Shown here one piece after another: positions 20,975 to 30,410 of a DNA stretch of 64,000 bases. Under the pieces are notes generated by a model. That model had not been told where the DNA came from. It was given only the letters and a program-made list of their open reading frames with translations, and searched no databases. A program made the position numbers and the translations under genes. Source of the stretch: an uncultured Pelagibacteraceae bacterium (lineage in GTDB: Bacteria > Pseudomonadota > Alphaproteobacteria > Pelagibacterales > AG-422-B15); contig CABYDZ010000004.1 in the NCBI GenBank assembly GCA_902517885.1, forward strand, positions 101,964-165,963. The letters are read 5' to 3'. Within the stretch, counting starts at the first letter, position 1, and every line of letters starts with the position of its first letter.

Positions 20975-21997
20975 ATGAAAAAATTAAGAGTAGGAATTGT
21001 TGGATATGGTATTGTTGGAAAAAGGAGAAGGGAATATATAGATAGAAATAAGTATTTAAAAACTATTGCTGTCAGTGATATAAATTTTAAGAAAGATGGA
21101 GCATATTCAAGTGGCCTATTATATTTCAATGATTACAAAAAAATATTTTCAGCTAATTTAGATATTTTATTTGTATGTCTTCCAAATCGTTATGCACCTA
21201 AGGCTACAATCGCTGGTCTAAATAATAATTTACATGTTTTTTGTGAAAAGCCTCCTGGTAGATCTGTAAATGACATAAAAGAGGTAATAAAAATAAAAAA
21301 AAAGAAAAAAAAACTTAAACTTAAATATGGATTTAATCATCGGTATCATGACTCGATTATTGATGCTAAAAAAATTATTGATTCCAATAAATTTGGAAAA
21401 ATAATAAATTTTAGAGGTGTCTATGGGAAGAGTGCGATTATACCATTTACAGGAGAATGGAGATCTAAAAGATCAGAGGCCGGAGGTGGTATATTATTAG
21501 ACCAAGGAATACACATGCTAGATATGATGCTCTATTTTTCAGACGAATTTGTCAAAGTTCATAGTTTTGTAAAAAATAACTTTTGGAACCATGATGTAGA
21601 AGATAATGCGTACACTATTATGGAGAGTAAAAAGGGAATCATAGGTATGCTTCATTCAACCGCTACAGAATGGAGACATAAGTTCAGATTAGAAATTACA
21701 CTAGAAAAAGCTCAACTAGAATTAAGTGGTATTCTGTCTGGCTCAAAGAGTTATGGTGAAGAAAAATTAATTATTACGAAGAAAAAAAATTCTCGAAACA
21801 ATAAAATACCTAAAGAAAAAGTTCACAGATATTTAACGGATAAATCATGGAAGCGAGAGATTGATGAATTTGCATCTTGTATAATAAACAATAAAGTTAT
21901 AGAAAATGGGAATAGTAATGATGCATTAAATGTTATGAAGCTAATTCAAAAAATTTATAAATCAGATTCTATTTGGAAAAAAAAGTTCACCATATGA
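20975..21997 (+). CDS. Gfo/Idh/MocA family oxidoreductase (second copy)
   Basis: LRVGIVGYGIVGKRRREYID...LFVCLPNRYAPKATIAGLNNNLHVFCEKPPGRS...AGGGILLDQGIHMLDMMLYF. Confidence 0.92.
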   Translation: MKKLRVGIVGYGIVGKRRREYIDRNKYLKTIAVSDINFKKDGAYSSGLLYFNDYKKIFSANLDILFVCLPNRYAPKATIAGLNNNLHVFCEKPPGRSVNDIKEVIKIKKKKKKLKLKYGFNHRYHDSIIDAKKIIDSNKFGKIINFRGVYGKSAIIPFTGEWRSKRSEAGGGILLDQGIHMLDMMLYFSDEFVKVHSFVKNNFWNHDVEDNAYTIMESKKGIIGMLHSTATEWRHKFRLEITLEKAQLELSGILSGSKSYGEEKLIITKKKNSRNNKIPKEKVHRYLTDKSWKREIDEFASCIINNKVIENGNSNDALNVMKLIQKIYKSDSIWKKKFTI

Positions 21998-22605
21998 AAA
22001 GTATAAAAACTATTTCCAGTCAATCAAATTCACCAAGTGAATTCATGAGTCAATATATTAGCTATCTAAAAGATGTATTATCTAACATTGATGTAAAACA
22101 AGTTGATAAATTAGCCTTGTCTCTAGAAAAGGCGAGAAGAAATGGAAATACAATCTTTATTATTGGAAATGGAGGCTCAGCAACTACTGCTAGTTCTATG
22201 GCTAACGATTTAGGATTTGATATAATCAAAAAAACGAAAACAAAAAAACCATTTAAATTTTTATCACTTACAGACAACAATTCTGTAATAACAGCGATAG
22301 CCAATGATGTTGGATATGAAGAAGTATTCGTAAATCAATTAAAGATTCATTATAGAAAAGGTGATCAGCTTATAATAATATCTGCAAGTGGTAATTCGCC
22401 TAACTTAGTCAGTGCTGCAAAATGGTTTAAATCTCAAAAAGGAAAAGTAATCTCATTCTTAGGGTTTGATGGTGGCAAACTAAAAAGAATCTCTGATATA
22501 ATATTACATGCTAAGACCGAAAAAGGTGATTATGGTCCAGTTGAAGACTCACATCTTATTATTAACCATGTATTAGCTCATTGGTTTCAGGCATCAATTA
22601 AATAA
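21973..22605 (+). CDS. SIS-domain sugar isomerase (GmhA-like)
   Basis: ARRNGNTIFIIGNGGSATTASSMANDLG...DQLIIISASGNSPNLVSAAKWFKSQKGKVISFLGFDGG...VEDSHLIINHVLAHWF. Confidence 0.9.
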   Translation: MEKKVHHMKSIKTISSQSNSPSEFMSQYISYLKDVLSNIDVKQVDKLALSLEKARRNGNTIFIIGNGGSATTASSMANDLGFDIIKKTKTKKPFKFLSLTDNNSVITAIANDVGYEEVFVNQLKIHYRKGDQLIIISASGNSPNLVSAAKWFKSQKGKVISFLGFDGGKLKRISDIILHAKTEKGDYGPVEDSHLIINHVLAHWFQASIK

Positions 22606-22620
22606 ATTAAGTAAAACTTA

Positions 22621-23532
22621 ATGTCAAAAAAAGTACTCATAGGCCCTTCTTCATTTGGTGAAGTTAGTTCCGAGCCATTAAAAAAACTGGTAGAGGCTGG
22701 TTTTGAGGTTGTAAACAACCCTTTTAAAAGAAAGTTATCAAAAAAAGAAGTTAAAGAGTTACTAAAAGATAGGGACATAGTTGGTTTATTGGCTGGACTA
22801 GAGACCTTAGATGATGAAGTTCTATCATTTTCAAATCTCAAAATAATTTCAAGGGTTGGATCTGGTACATCTAATGTGAACAAACAAGCCGTAGATAAGA
22901 ATAAAATAAAACTTTATTCAGTGCCTAACGGACCAGCAAATTCAGTTGCAGAGTTAACAATTGGCAACATAGTAAATTTATTTAGGAATATAATACCTAT
23001 GAACAATAGCTTGCATAACGACAATTGGAAACGACAAATAGGACGTGAGATTAATGGAAAATCTTTTTTAATAATTGGGTTAGGAAGGATAGGTAAAAAA
23101 GTTGCCAGCTTGTTGAAGACTTTAGGTGGAAAAATATATGTTTATGACCCCTTTGTTGATCAAAAAGAATTCATAGAGCAGTATAGTTTTATTGACTTAT
23201 ATCAAGGTTTATCTCTTGCTGATTTAATTACCATTCATGTAAGTGGAGAAGAGTGTATGATCTCAAATAAAGAGTTTTCAAGCATGAAACAAGGAGTGCT
23301 TGTATGCAATGCATCAAGGGGTGGAGTAATTGATGAGAACGAATTAATAAACGCTATAAATAATAAAATTGTAGCTGGCGCCTGGATAGATGCTTTTGTT
23401 GAGGAGCCTTACTATGGTAAAATGAAAGACCTTAAAGAAATAATTCTCACTCCCCATGTAGGCTCATATACAATCGAGTGCAGGCAAAACATGGAAATGG
23501 AAGCAACATTAAATTTAATTAAAAATATATGA
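22621..23532 (+). CDS. D-isomer-specific 2-hydroxyacid dehydrogenase (phosphoglycerate dehydrogenase-like)
   Basis: KIISRVGSGTSNVN...VAELTIGNIVNLFRNI...SFLIIGLGRIGKKVA...GVLVCNASRGGVIDENEL...LTPHVGSYT. Confidence 0.92.
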   Translation: MSKKVLIGPSSFGEVSSEPLKKLVEAGFEVVNNPFKRKLSKKEVKELLKDRDIVGLLAGLETLDDEVLSFSNLKIISRVGSGTSNVNKQAVDKNKIKLYSVPNGPANSVAELTIGNIVNLFRNIIPMNNSLHNDNWKRQIGREINGKSFLIIGLGRIGKKVASLLKTLGGKIYVYDPFVDQKEFIEQYSFIDLYQGLSLADLITIHVSGEECMISNKEFSSMKQGVLVCNASRGGVIDENELINAINNKIVAGAWIDAFVEEPYYGKMKDLKEIILTPHVGSYTIECRQNMEMEATLNLIKNI

Positions 23533-24266
23533 AAATTGATTTCAATAATAAAACTGTACTTATTACGGGTGCAAGTAGAGGTATAGGAAAGGAAATTGCA
23601 AAAGAATTTTTTAGATTAGGTGCAAACATAATATCAACTAGCACTAAACCTATCAAAATAAGAATTCCTAAAAATAAAAGAAATAGATGGAAGCATATTG
23701 TTGTAGATTTTGCTGATGAAATAGCCCTTAAAGGTTTTTTTAAAGAATTAATTAATATAAAGAGAATTGATATTTTAATAAATAATGCTGGAATAAATGA
23801 AATTAATACATTTACAGAAGTAAAAAAAAATGACTTTCTTAGGATAAATAAAGTAAATTTATCCACTCCTTTTTTGATATCACAAAAAATTGCGCAAAAA
23901 ATGATACGAAATAAAAGTGGAAAAATAATTAATGTATCTTCAATATTTGGCATAATCAGCAAAAAAAAAAGAGCATCTTATTCAACTTCAAAGGCAGGAT
24001 TAATTGGACTAACCAAAGCTATGGCATTAGATCTTGCTAGTCATAATATTCTGGTAAATTCTGTATCACCTGGTTTTGTATCCACTGAATTAACAAAAAG
24101 AATACTTAATAAAAATGAAAAAAATGAATTAAGAAAAAATGTTCCAATCAGTAGATTTGCTGAAAGTTCAGAAATTGTTTATTTAGTATTATATCTTTGC
24201 AGTAAATATAATACTTACCTCACTGGACAAAATATTGTTATTGATGGTGGCTATACAATTCAATAA
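23529..24266 (+). CDS. Short-chain dehydrogenase/reductase (FabG-like)
   Basis: KTVLITGASRGIGKEIAKEF...DILINNAGINE...YSTSKAGLIGLTKAMALDLASHNILVNSVSPGFVSTEL. Confidence 0.95.
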   Translation: MKIDFNNKTVLITGASRGIGKEIAKEFFRLGANIISTSTKPIKIRIPKNKRNRWKHIVVDFADEIALKGFFKELINIKRIDILINNAGINEINTFTEVKKNDFLRINKVNLSTPFLISQKIAQKMIRNKSGKIINVSSIFGIISKKKRASYSTSKAGLIGLTKAMALDLASHNILVNSVSPGFVSTELTKRILNKNEKNELRKNVPISRFAESSEIVYLVLYLCSKYNTYLTGQNIVIDGGYTIQ

Positions 24267-24267
24267 G

Positions 24268-25344
24268 ATGACACTCCCAAAAAAAATAACTATTAATTCT
24301 AGATCTTCGAATTATTTTATTGAGTTTAAAAAAGCCAATAGAAGAAATTTTATTGATAATATAGAGATTGGTGACATCATAATTATTGATAAAAAGGTGC
24401 AGAGTATGCATAAATTAAATTCAATATTACCAAAAAATAGTATTATCAAAATCTCTGCAAATGAAAAAAGTAAATCATTTGAAAACTTAGACAAAGTTAT
24501 CAGAAAAATTTTGTTCTATGGTTTTAAGAAAAATAATAAATTAATTATAATTGGCGGAGGAATTTCGCAAGATATAGGAAGTTTTATTTCCTCAATAATT
24601 TTTAGAGGAGTAGACTGGATATTCTATCCAACCTCATTTTTATCTCAATGTGATAGTTGTATAGGGGGTAAAACATCCATAAATTTTCATGAATACAAAA
24701 ATCAGTTAGGTAACTTTAACCCACCCAAGAAAATAATTATTGATATTAATTTTTTAAAATCTCAATCAAATAAAGAAATACGGTCTGGAGTGGGAGAGAT
24801 GGCGCATTATTTTCTTGTCTCAGGGAATGATGATACGAATTATTTTTTGAAAAATTTCAAAAGAGTTATTGTTGGGGAAAAAAAGATTTCAGAAACTATG
24901 ATTAATAAGTCTTTAAAAATTAAAAAGTACTTTATTGAAAAAGATGAGTTCGATAGAAAGGAAAGATTATTACTTAATTATGGTCATACTTATGGTCATG
25001 CACTAGAGGCATTAACTAAATATCATATACCTCACGGTATTGCTGTTGCACATGGAATTAATATAGCAAATTATATTTCATATAAAAAAAGATTCATAAA
25101 AGAAAATTATTTTTTAAAAATTAAAGAATGTATGGATTATATTATTGATAACAATAATCCAAAAATATTTGATATTAACAAATACTTGAGCTTTCTTAAG
25201 AAGGATAAAAAAAATATTAACAGTAACTTAAGATGTATATTAACTAAGGGGCCAGGAAAAATGTTTATTCATGAAATTAAGTTTGACGAAAATTTAATTA
25301 GTTACCTTAAAGAATACTTTAATAATTTTTTGATAAAGAATTAA
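24268..25344 (+). CDS. 3-dehydroquinate synthase-like sugar-phosphate cyclase (AroB superfamily); likely start ATG 24268 (MTLPKK) rather than ORF-track 24235
   Basis: IIGGGISQDIGSFISSIIFRGVDWIFYPTSFLSQCDSCIGGKTSIN...SGVGEMAHYF...LLNYGHTYGHALEALTKYHIPHGIAVAHGI; metal-ligand E/H/H positions present. Confidence 0.88.
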   Translation: MTLPKKITINSRSSNYFIEFKKANRRNFIDNIEIGDIIIIDKKVQSMHKLNSILPKNSIIKISANEKSKSFENLDKVIRKILFYGFKKNNKLIIIGGGISQDIGSFISSIIFRGVDWIFYPTSFLSQCDSCIGGKTSINFHEYKNQLGNFNPPKKIIIDINFLKSQSNKEIRSGVGEMAHYFLVSGNDDTNYFLKNFKRVIVGEKKISETMINKSLKIKKYFIEKDEFDRKERLLLNYGHTYGHALEALTKYHIPHGIAVAHGINIANYISYKKRFIKENYFLKIKECMDYIIDNNNPKIFDINKYLSFLKKDKKNINSNLRCILTKGPGKMFIHEIKFDENLISYLKEYFNNFLIKN

Positions 25345-25347
25345 ATT

Positions 25348-26457
25348 ATGAAACCTCAGTTATCCAATTTTCAAAATATTTTTAAAGGCAAAAAAGTTAT
25401 TATTACAGGACATACAGGATTTAAAGGAACATGGCTTACAATGTGGCTTTTAATGTTGGGAGCAAAAGTGAAGGGTATTGCCTTAAATCCATATTCTAAT
25501 CCATCCCATTATAAAAAGTTAAAACTTTCTAAAATGATAATTGATAAAAGATTTAATATTCTAGATAGAAAACGTCTCACAAAAGAGATAATCCAATTTA
25601 AGCCTGACTTTGTTTTTCACTTAGCTGCACAAGCTTTAGTTAAATCTTCCTACACTGATCCAATTTCCACTTGGGATACCAATTTAAGTGGGACCATAAA
25701 TGTTATTAGTGCTTTGAGAAAACTAAAGAGTAAGTGTGCAGCTGTAATAGTCACTAGCGATAAGTGTTATAAGAATAAAGAAATTAAAAGAGGGTATAGG
25801 GAAAATGACGAGCTAGGAGGTTATGATCCCTACAGTGCTTCAAAAGGGGCTGCTGAAATTGCAATTCAATCGTATATAAAATCATTCTTCAACAGAAACA
25901 CCAATACAAAAGTATCAATTGCTATTGGTAGGGCAGGAAATGTTATCGGTGGCGGTGACTGGTCCAAAGACAGGATACTTCCAGATTGTATAAGATCCTG
26001 GTCAAAAAACAAAAAAGTAATAATGAGAAGTCCATATTCAACAAGACCATGGCAACATGTACTCGAGCCGTTGAGTGGCTACTTAACCTTAGCACAAAAT
26101 CTTGAATATAATTATAAGCTTCATGGCGAGGCATTTAATTTCGGCCCTAAAGAGACATTAAGCAGATCTGTAATGGATCTTGTAAAAGAAATGTCTTTAT
26201 ACTGGCAGAATGTTAAATGGAAAATAGTTCATGATAAAAAAATAAAGGAGGCAGGGTTACTAAAGCTTAATTGTAAAAAAGCTAGGGACTTACTGCAATG
26301 GAAATCAAATATGAATTTTTCTCAAACAGTAAAATTAACTGCAAACTGGTATAAAGATTTTTATAATAAAAATTCTGATGTTCCCCATATAACAAAACAG
26401 CAAATAATATTATTCGTTAGCCTTGCAAAAAAAAATAAACTTATTTGGAGTAAATAG
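25348..26457 (+). CDS. rfbG: CDP-glucose 4,6-dehydratase (RfbG-like)
   Basis: KKVIITGHTGFKGTWLTMWLLMLGAKVKGIAL...VFHLAAQALVKSSYTDPISTWDTNLSGTINV...GYDPYSASKGAAEIA...RAGNVIGGGDWSKDRILPDCIRSW. Confidence 0.93.
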   Translation: MKPQLSNFQNIFKGKKVIITGHTGFKGTWLTMWLLMLGAKVKGIALNPYSNPSHYKKLKLSKMIIDKRFNILDRKRLTKEIIQFKPDFVFHLAAQALVKSSYTDPISTWDTNLSGTINVISALRKLKSKCAAVIVTSDKCYKNKEIKRGYRENDELGGYDPYSASKGAAEIAIQSYIKSFFNRNTNTKVSIAIGRAGNVIGGGDWSKDRILPDCIRSWSKNKKVIMRSPYSTRPWQHVLEPLSGYLTLAQNLEYNYKLHGEAFNFGPKETLSRSVMDLVKEMSLYWQNVKWKIVHDKKIKEAGLLKLNCKKARDLLQWKSNMNFSQTVKLTANWYKDFYNKNSDVPHITKQQIILFVSLAKKNKLIWSK

Positions 26458-26879
26458 TGTTAGATCAAATTAAATTACATAATCTTAAAAATATCAAGCT
26501 TCAAAATGGTAATGTCATGCATGCACTAAAAAAAAGTGATAACGACTTTATTAAATTTGGAGAAATATATTTTTCATGGATAAAAAAAAATAAAATTAAG
26601 GCATGGAAATATCATTTAAAAATGAATATAAATTTTATAGTTCCAGTAGGGGAAGTACTATTTGTTTTTCACGACTACAAAAATAATAGGTTTAGAGAAA
26701 TAGTAATTGGAACAAAAAATTATGCCAGAGTCTTTGTACCTCCTAAAATATGGTTTGGATTTAAAAATATATCTCCCTCAGATAGTTTAGTTGTTAACGT
26801 AGCAAGTATTGAACATAATGACAATGAAGTGCGAACCAAAAACATAGAAGATATTAATTTTGATTGGAAAAATTTTTAA
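26457..26879 (+). CDS. RmlC-like cupin (dTDP-4-dehydrorhamnose 3,5-epimerase-related)
   Basis: GEIYFSWIKKNKIKAWKYHLKMNINFIVPVGEVLFVFHDYKNNRFREIVIGTKNYARVFVPPKIWFGFKNIS. Confidence 0.8.
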   Translation: MLDQIKLHNLKNIKLQNGNVMHALKKSDNDFIKFGEIYFSWIKKNKIKAWKYHLKMNINFIVPVGEVLFVFHDYKNNRFREIVIGTKNYARVFVPPKIWFGFKNISPSDSLVVNVASIEHNDNEVRTKNIEDINFDWKNF

Positions 26880-27583
26880 TGAAAGTAGTTATCCTTGCAG
26901 GTGGCTTAGGTACAAGATTAGCAGAATACACACATCGTATCCCAAAGCCAATGGTTGAGATTGGTGGAATACCTATTTTAGTTCACATAATGGAGTTTTA
27001 TTCTAGTTTTGGGCATAATGATTTTTATATTGCTTTAGGTTACAAAGGAGACATGATTAAAGATTACTTTAAAAGCTATAAAAGAAGTGATTGGCATATC
27101 AATTTAATAGACACAGGCCAAAATACTTTAACTGGAGGTAGGTTAAAACGGTTAGAGGAATTTTTAGCTCAAGAAACTTTTTTTCTGACATATGGAGATG
27201 GATTGAGTAATGTTAATTTAGACTCCCTTTTAAGATTTCATAATAATTCTAAAAAGCTTATTACAATGTCAGCCGTGAGACCCCCTGCAAGGTTTGGTGA
27301 ATTAGAATTTAATGGCGATGAAGTAATTGGATTTGATGAAAAACCTCAAATGCAGAGAGGATGGATTAATGGTGGGTTTTTTGTGGTAGAGTCAGGTTTT
27401 ATTAAATATATAGATGGTGATAACACAATGCTTGAGAGAGAACCTCTTAGTACAGCACTTAATAACTCTCAGATGGGAGCTTATAAACATAATGGACTTT
27501 GGCAGTGTATGGATACGAAGAGAGAGCATGAAAAACTTATTTCTATTTGGGAGTCTGGTAGCGCTTTCTGGAAAATGAAATAG
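26864..27583 (+). CDS. rfbF: Glucose-1-phosphate cytidylyltransferase (RfbF-like)
   Basis: MKVVILAGGLGTRLAEYTHRIPKPMVEIGGIPILVHIMEFY...NLIDTGQNTLTGGRLKRL...YGDGLSNVNLDSLLRFH...ERPxxLW-like NGLWQCMDTKRE. Probable real start ATG 26879 (MKVVI). Confidence 0.93.
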   Translation: MEKFLMKVVILAGGLGTRLAEYTHRIPKPMVEIGGIPILVHIMEFYSSFGHNDFYIALGYKGDMIKDYFKSYKRSDWHINLIDTGQNTLTGGRLKRLEEFLAQETFFLTYGDGLSNVNLDSLLRFHNNSKKLITMSAVRPPARFGELEFNGDEVIGFDEKPQMQRGWINGGFFVVESGFIKYIDGDNTMLEREPLSTALNNSQMGAYKHNGLWQCMDTKREHEKLISIWESGSAFWKMK

Positions 27584-28513
27584 ATGAATGTACTCATTTT
27601 AGGTGGATCAGGATACATTGGAGAAAGATTAACCGAGCTGCTTATTAGTAAAAAATATAACGTTTCAGTTGCAACAAGAAAAAGTCGCAAAATACTTAAC
27701 CCAAAAATCAATAAATTATTTGAGATCGATTGGAATAATCTATCCTCTTTACGAGATGCTTGTGAGGGCAATGAAATAATCATTAATGCAGCTGGTGCAA
27801 GTTCCAAAGAATCTGAAGAAAACTATGAAGAAGTAATTAATTTTTCAAAAATAGGCACTACTAATTTGATTAAGGCTGCAACAATGCAATCTGTAAAAAA
27901 GATTTTTTATCTATCTACAGCACATGTTTATTCTAGTCAAATGACTGGTAAAATTAATGAAAACGCAAAATTAAAAAATAATTCTCCATATGCACTTGCT
28001 CATTCCATTGCTGAAAAAATAACTCTAGAAGCACAATATAAGAGTATCATTGAGACAAAAGTATTAAGGTTAGCCAATTGTTTTGGTGCACCAGTAAGTA
28101 TAAATTCAAACTGTTGGTACATTTTAATAAATGAAATTTGTAAGCAGGCTATTATAGAGAAGAAAATTAATATCAGATCTAAAGTAAATAATGTAAGAAA
28201 TTTTGTACCTATCACTACAGTTATTAATTTCATTGAGTATCTAATTGAATTTGACAAATTTGAGCTTCCTCAATTAATAAATGTAGGTGAAAGATATTCT
28301 TTATCAATTGAAGACGTAGTTAGCAGGGTTATTGCGCGATTAGAGGCAAAACTGAATATCACCCCTGAAGTGGAATTTCATTTTGAAAAACAAAATGCTC
28401 AATTCTTAGATTATGAGACACTTATTTTAAAACAAATGGGCTTCGATAAGTATTTTTCCTTTGAAAATGAAATTGATAACTTGATTATTTATTGCAATGA
28501 GCATTTTAAGTAA
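27584..28513 (+). CDS. NAD-dependent epimerase/dehydratase (extended SDR)
   Basis: NVLILGGSGYIGERLTELLISKK...IIINAAGASS...YLSTAHVYSS...YALAHSIAEKITLEAQ. Confidence 0.88.
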   Translation: MNVLILGGSGYIGERLTELLISKKYNVSVATRKSRKILNPKINKLFEIDWNNLSSLRDACEGNEIIINAAGASSKESEENYEEVINFSKIGTTNLIKAATMQSVKKIFYLSTAHVYSSQMTGKINENAKLKNNSPYALAHSIAEKITLEAQYKSIIETKVLRLANCFGAPVSINSNCWYILINEICKQAIIEKKINIRSKVNNVRNFVPITTVINFIEYLIEFDKFELPQLINVGERYSLSIEDVVSRVIARLEAKLNITPEVEFHFEKQNAQFLDYETLILKQMGFDKYFSFENEIDNLIIYCNEHFK

Positions 28514-29150
28514 AAAAAGAAATATATTAATTTTTATTTTTTTCCTAATATTGATCTTTGTTTTGAATTTTAAGTATATAATGATTAAATATGCTTATTT
28601 TTTTACAGTAAATCAATATGAAGTGGGTGCAGATGCTATAGTTGTATTATCTGGCAGTCCATCTACAAGAATACCATTAGCATTTGATCTTACAGAAGAA
28701 AAGTTTAGCAATCAAATATTATTGACTGACACGATGCCTCTCAATAAGAACTTTGGATTTAAATTATATAATAGTTTAGATATATCAAAAAAAATACGAG
28801 ATGATAGAAAATCTAATGAAGATATTTTAAAAGTTCCATCTCTAACTGGTGGAGCTAAGTCGACTTTTGATGAGGCACAAGATATACTTAGATTTTCAAA
28901 GGAGCAAAATTATAAGCATATAATCATAGTTACTGATTTTTATCATACTAGAAGAGCTCTTCTAGCATTTAATAAAATATTTAAGGATAGTAATATTAGA
29001 ATAGACTCTGCTGCAGCATACAATGATATTTTTAATGAAAAAGATTGGTGGGAAAGTGATTTAGGTATTTCTACTTATATTATTGAACCAGTTAAATTAA
29101 TAGTTTACTTTTTCACATCTGGTAACAGCAAGTACATAAAAAATTATTAA
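28497..29150 (+). CDS. YdcF/SanA family (DUF218) membrane-anchored protein
   Basis: N-terminal TM segment; ADAIVVLSGSPSTRIPLAFDL...GGAKSTFDEAQDIL...HIIIVTDFYHTRRALLAF. Confidence 0.85.
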   Translation: MSILSKKRNILIFIFFLILIFVLNFKYIMIKYAYFFTVNQYEVGADAIVVLSGSPSTRIPLAFDLTEEKFSNQILLTDTMPLNKNFGFKLYNSLDISKKIRDDRKSNEDILKVPSLTGGAKSTFDEAQDILRFSKEQNYKHIIIVTDFYHTRRALLAFNKIFKDSNIRIDSAAAYNDIFNEKDWWESDLGISTYIIEPVKLIVYFFTSGNSKYIKNY

Positions 29151-29156
29151 ATACCA

Positions 29157-30410
29157 ATGAATATCCTAAAATTACTTGAAAATACTAATTATACCATAGC
29201 CTATCTCTTGCCAATATCTATTATCGCAGGTTCATTTATAGCTGATCTATCCATATCACTCATAGGAATAATCTTTGTAATTATAAGTATCGTAAAGAAA
29301 AATTTTCAATATTTTTTCTCAACCCCAGTTATTTTTTTTTGGATTTGGTGCGCTTATCTATTGGTTAATTCTCTATTTTCAAACAATATTTTGCTATCTT
29401 TAGAAAGTAGTCTTTTTTATTTTCGTTTTGGATTTTTCACCTTAGGGATCTGGTATATTCTAGATAATAACCATAACTTTAAAAAAAATTTTCTTTTCAT
29501 ATTAATTTGCATTTTCATTATCTTATTTTTTGATGGTTTTCTTGAATTTTTTTACGGAACTAACCTTCTAAACCATGAATACAACAATCTTAGAATTCAA
29601 AGTTTTTTTGGCGATAATCAAGTAATCGGCTCCTATCTTGCAAGATTGTTGCCATTAATGTTTGCTTTATTTTACTCAGAATTCCCAAAGACAAATAAGT
29701 CTATTCTTTTCTTTATGTTTCTTTTAATAGGAACAGATTTGCTAGTTTACTTGAGTGGAGAAAGAACATCCTTTTTCATAGTTGGCATGGTTAGCATTTG
29801 CATAATAGTTCTTACGTCAAAATATAGGCTAATCAGGTTGGCAACTTTTTTTATATCTGCATCTCTAATTTTACTTGTGACATACAATAAAGATAATATT
29901 AAAGAACGAATGATTGATCACACAATTCAACAAACTAATATTTTAGAAGAAGATTCAAATATCTTCAGTGAGAGGCATGAGTCCTTTTATCGAACTTCAT
30001 TTAATATATTTATAGACAATCCACTTTTTGGAATTGGTCCAAAATTGTATAGAGAGTACTGTGATGATAAGGATTATTCTGTTGGTAAAAGTTGTTCATC
30101 ACATCCACACAACACATATATGCAGTTACTTGCTGAAACAGGTATTATAGGAACATTACCTGTAATCTTTTTATTTTTCTATATTTGCTATGTATTTATA
30201 AGACAAATATACTCAAATTTTTTTACTAAACATAAGTTTTATAACGATCATTTAATATGTCTATATATTGCACTTTTTGTTACATTATGGCCATTCATGC
30301 CAAGCCAAAATGTTTTTAATAACTGGACTTCAATACTATACTATTTGCCAATTGGATTCATACTTTATGAGCACTCAAAACAATCGAAAGAGGATAATGG
30401 AAAAGATTAA
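29157..30410 (+). CDS. O-antigen ligase/polymerase-like membrane protein (WaaL/Wzy)
   Basis: Polytopic; NIFIDNPLFGIGPKLYREYC...SSHPHNTYMQLLAETGIIGTLPVIFLF, hallmark O-antigen ligase loop. Confidence 0.88.
   Translation: MNILKLLENTNYTIAYLLPISIIAGSFIADLSISLIGIIFVIISIVKKNFQYFFSTPVIFFWIWCAYLLVNSLFSNNILLSLESSLFYFRFGFFTLGIWYILDNNHNFKKNFLFILICIFIILFFDGFLEFFYGTNLLNHEYNNLRIQSFFGDNQVIGSYLARLLPLMFALFYSEFPKTNKSILFFMFLLIGTDLLVYLSGERTSFFIVGMVSICIIVLTSKYRLIRLATFFISASLILLVTYNKDNIKERMIDHTIQQTNILEEDSNIFSERHESFYRTSFNIFIDNPLFGIGPKLYREYCDDKDYSVGKSCSSHPHNTYMQLLAETGIIGTLPVIFLFFYICYVFIRQIYSNFFTKHKFYNDHLICLYIALFVTLWPFMPSQNVFNNWTSILYYLPIGFILYEHSKQSKEDNGKD

Noticed and set aside
20630-21129. Minus-strand ORFs 20630..20914 and 20911..21129
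   Set aside because: Antisense to the KdsB-like and Gfo/Idh genes; low-complexity hydrophobic translations typical of AT-rich antisense frames.
22062-23962. Minus-strand ORFs 22062..22304, 22587..22883 and 23519..23962
   Set aside because: Antisense to SIS, 2-hydroxyacid dehydrogenase and SDR genes with clear motifs.
24268-25344. Housekeeping aroB annotation for the cyclase
   Set aside because: No aroK or other shikimate genes nearby and it sits inside a surface-sugar operon; kept as AroB-superfamily only, although a search is needed to exclude true aroB.
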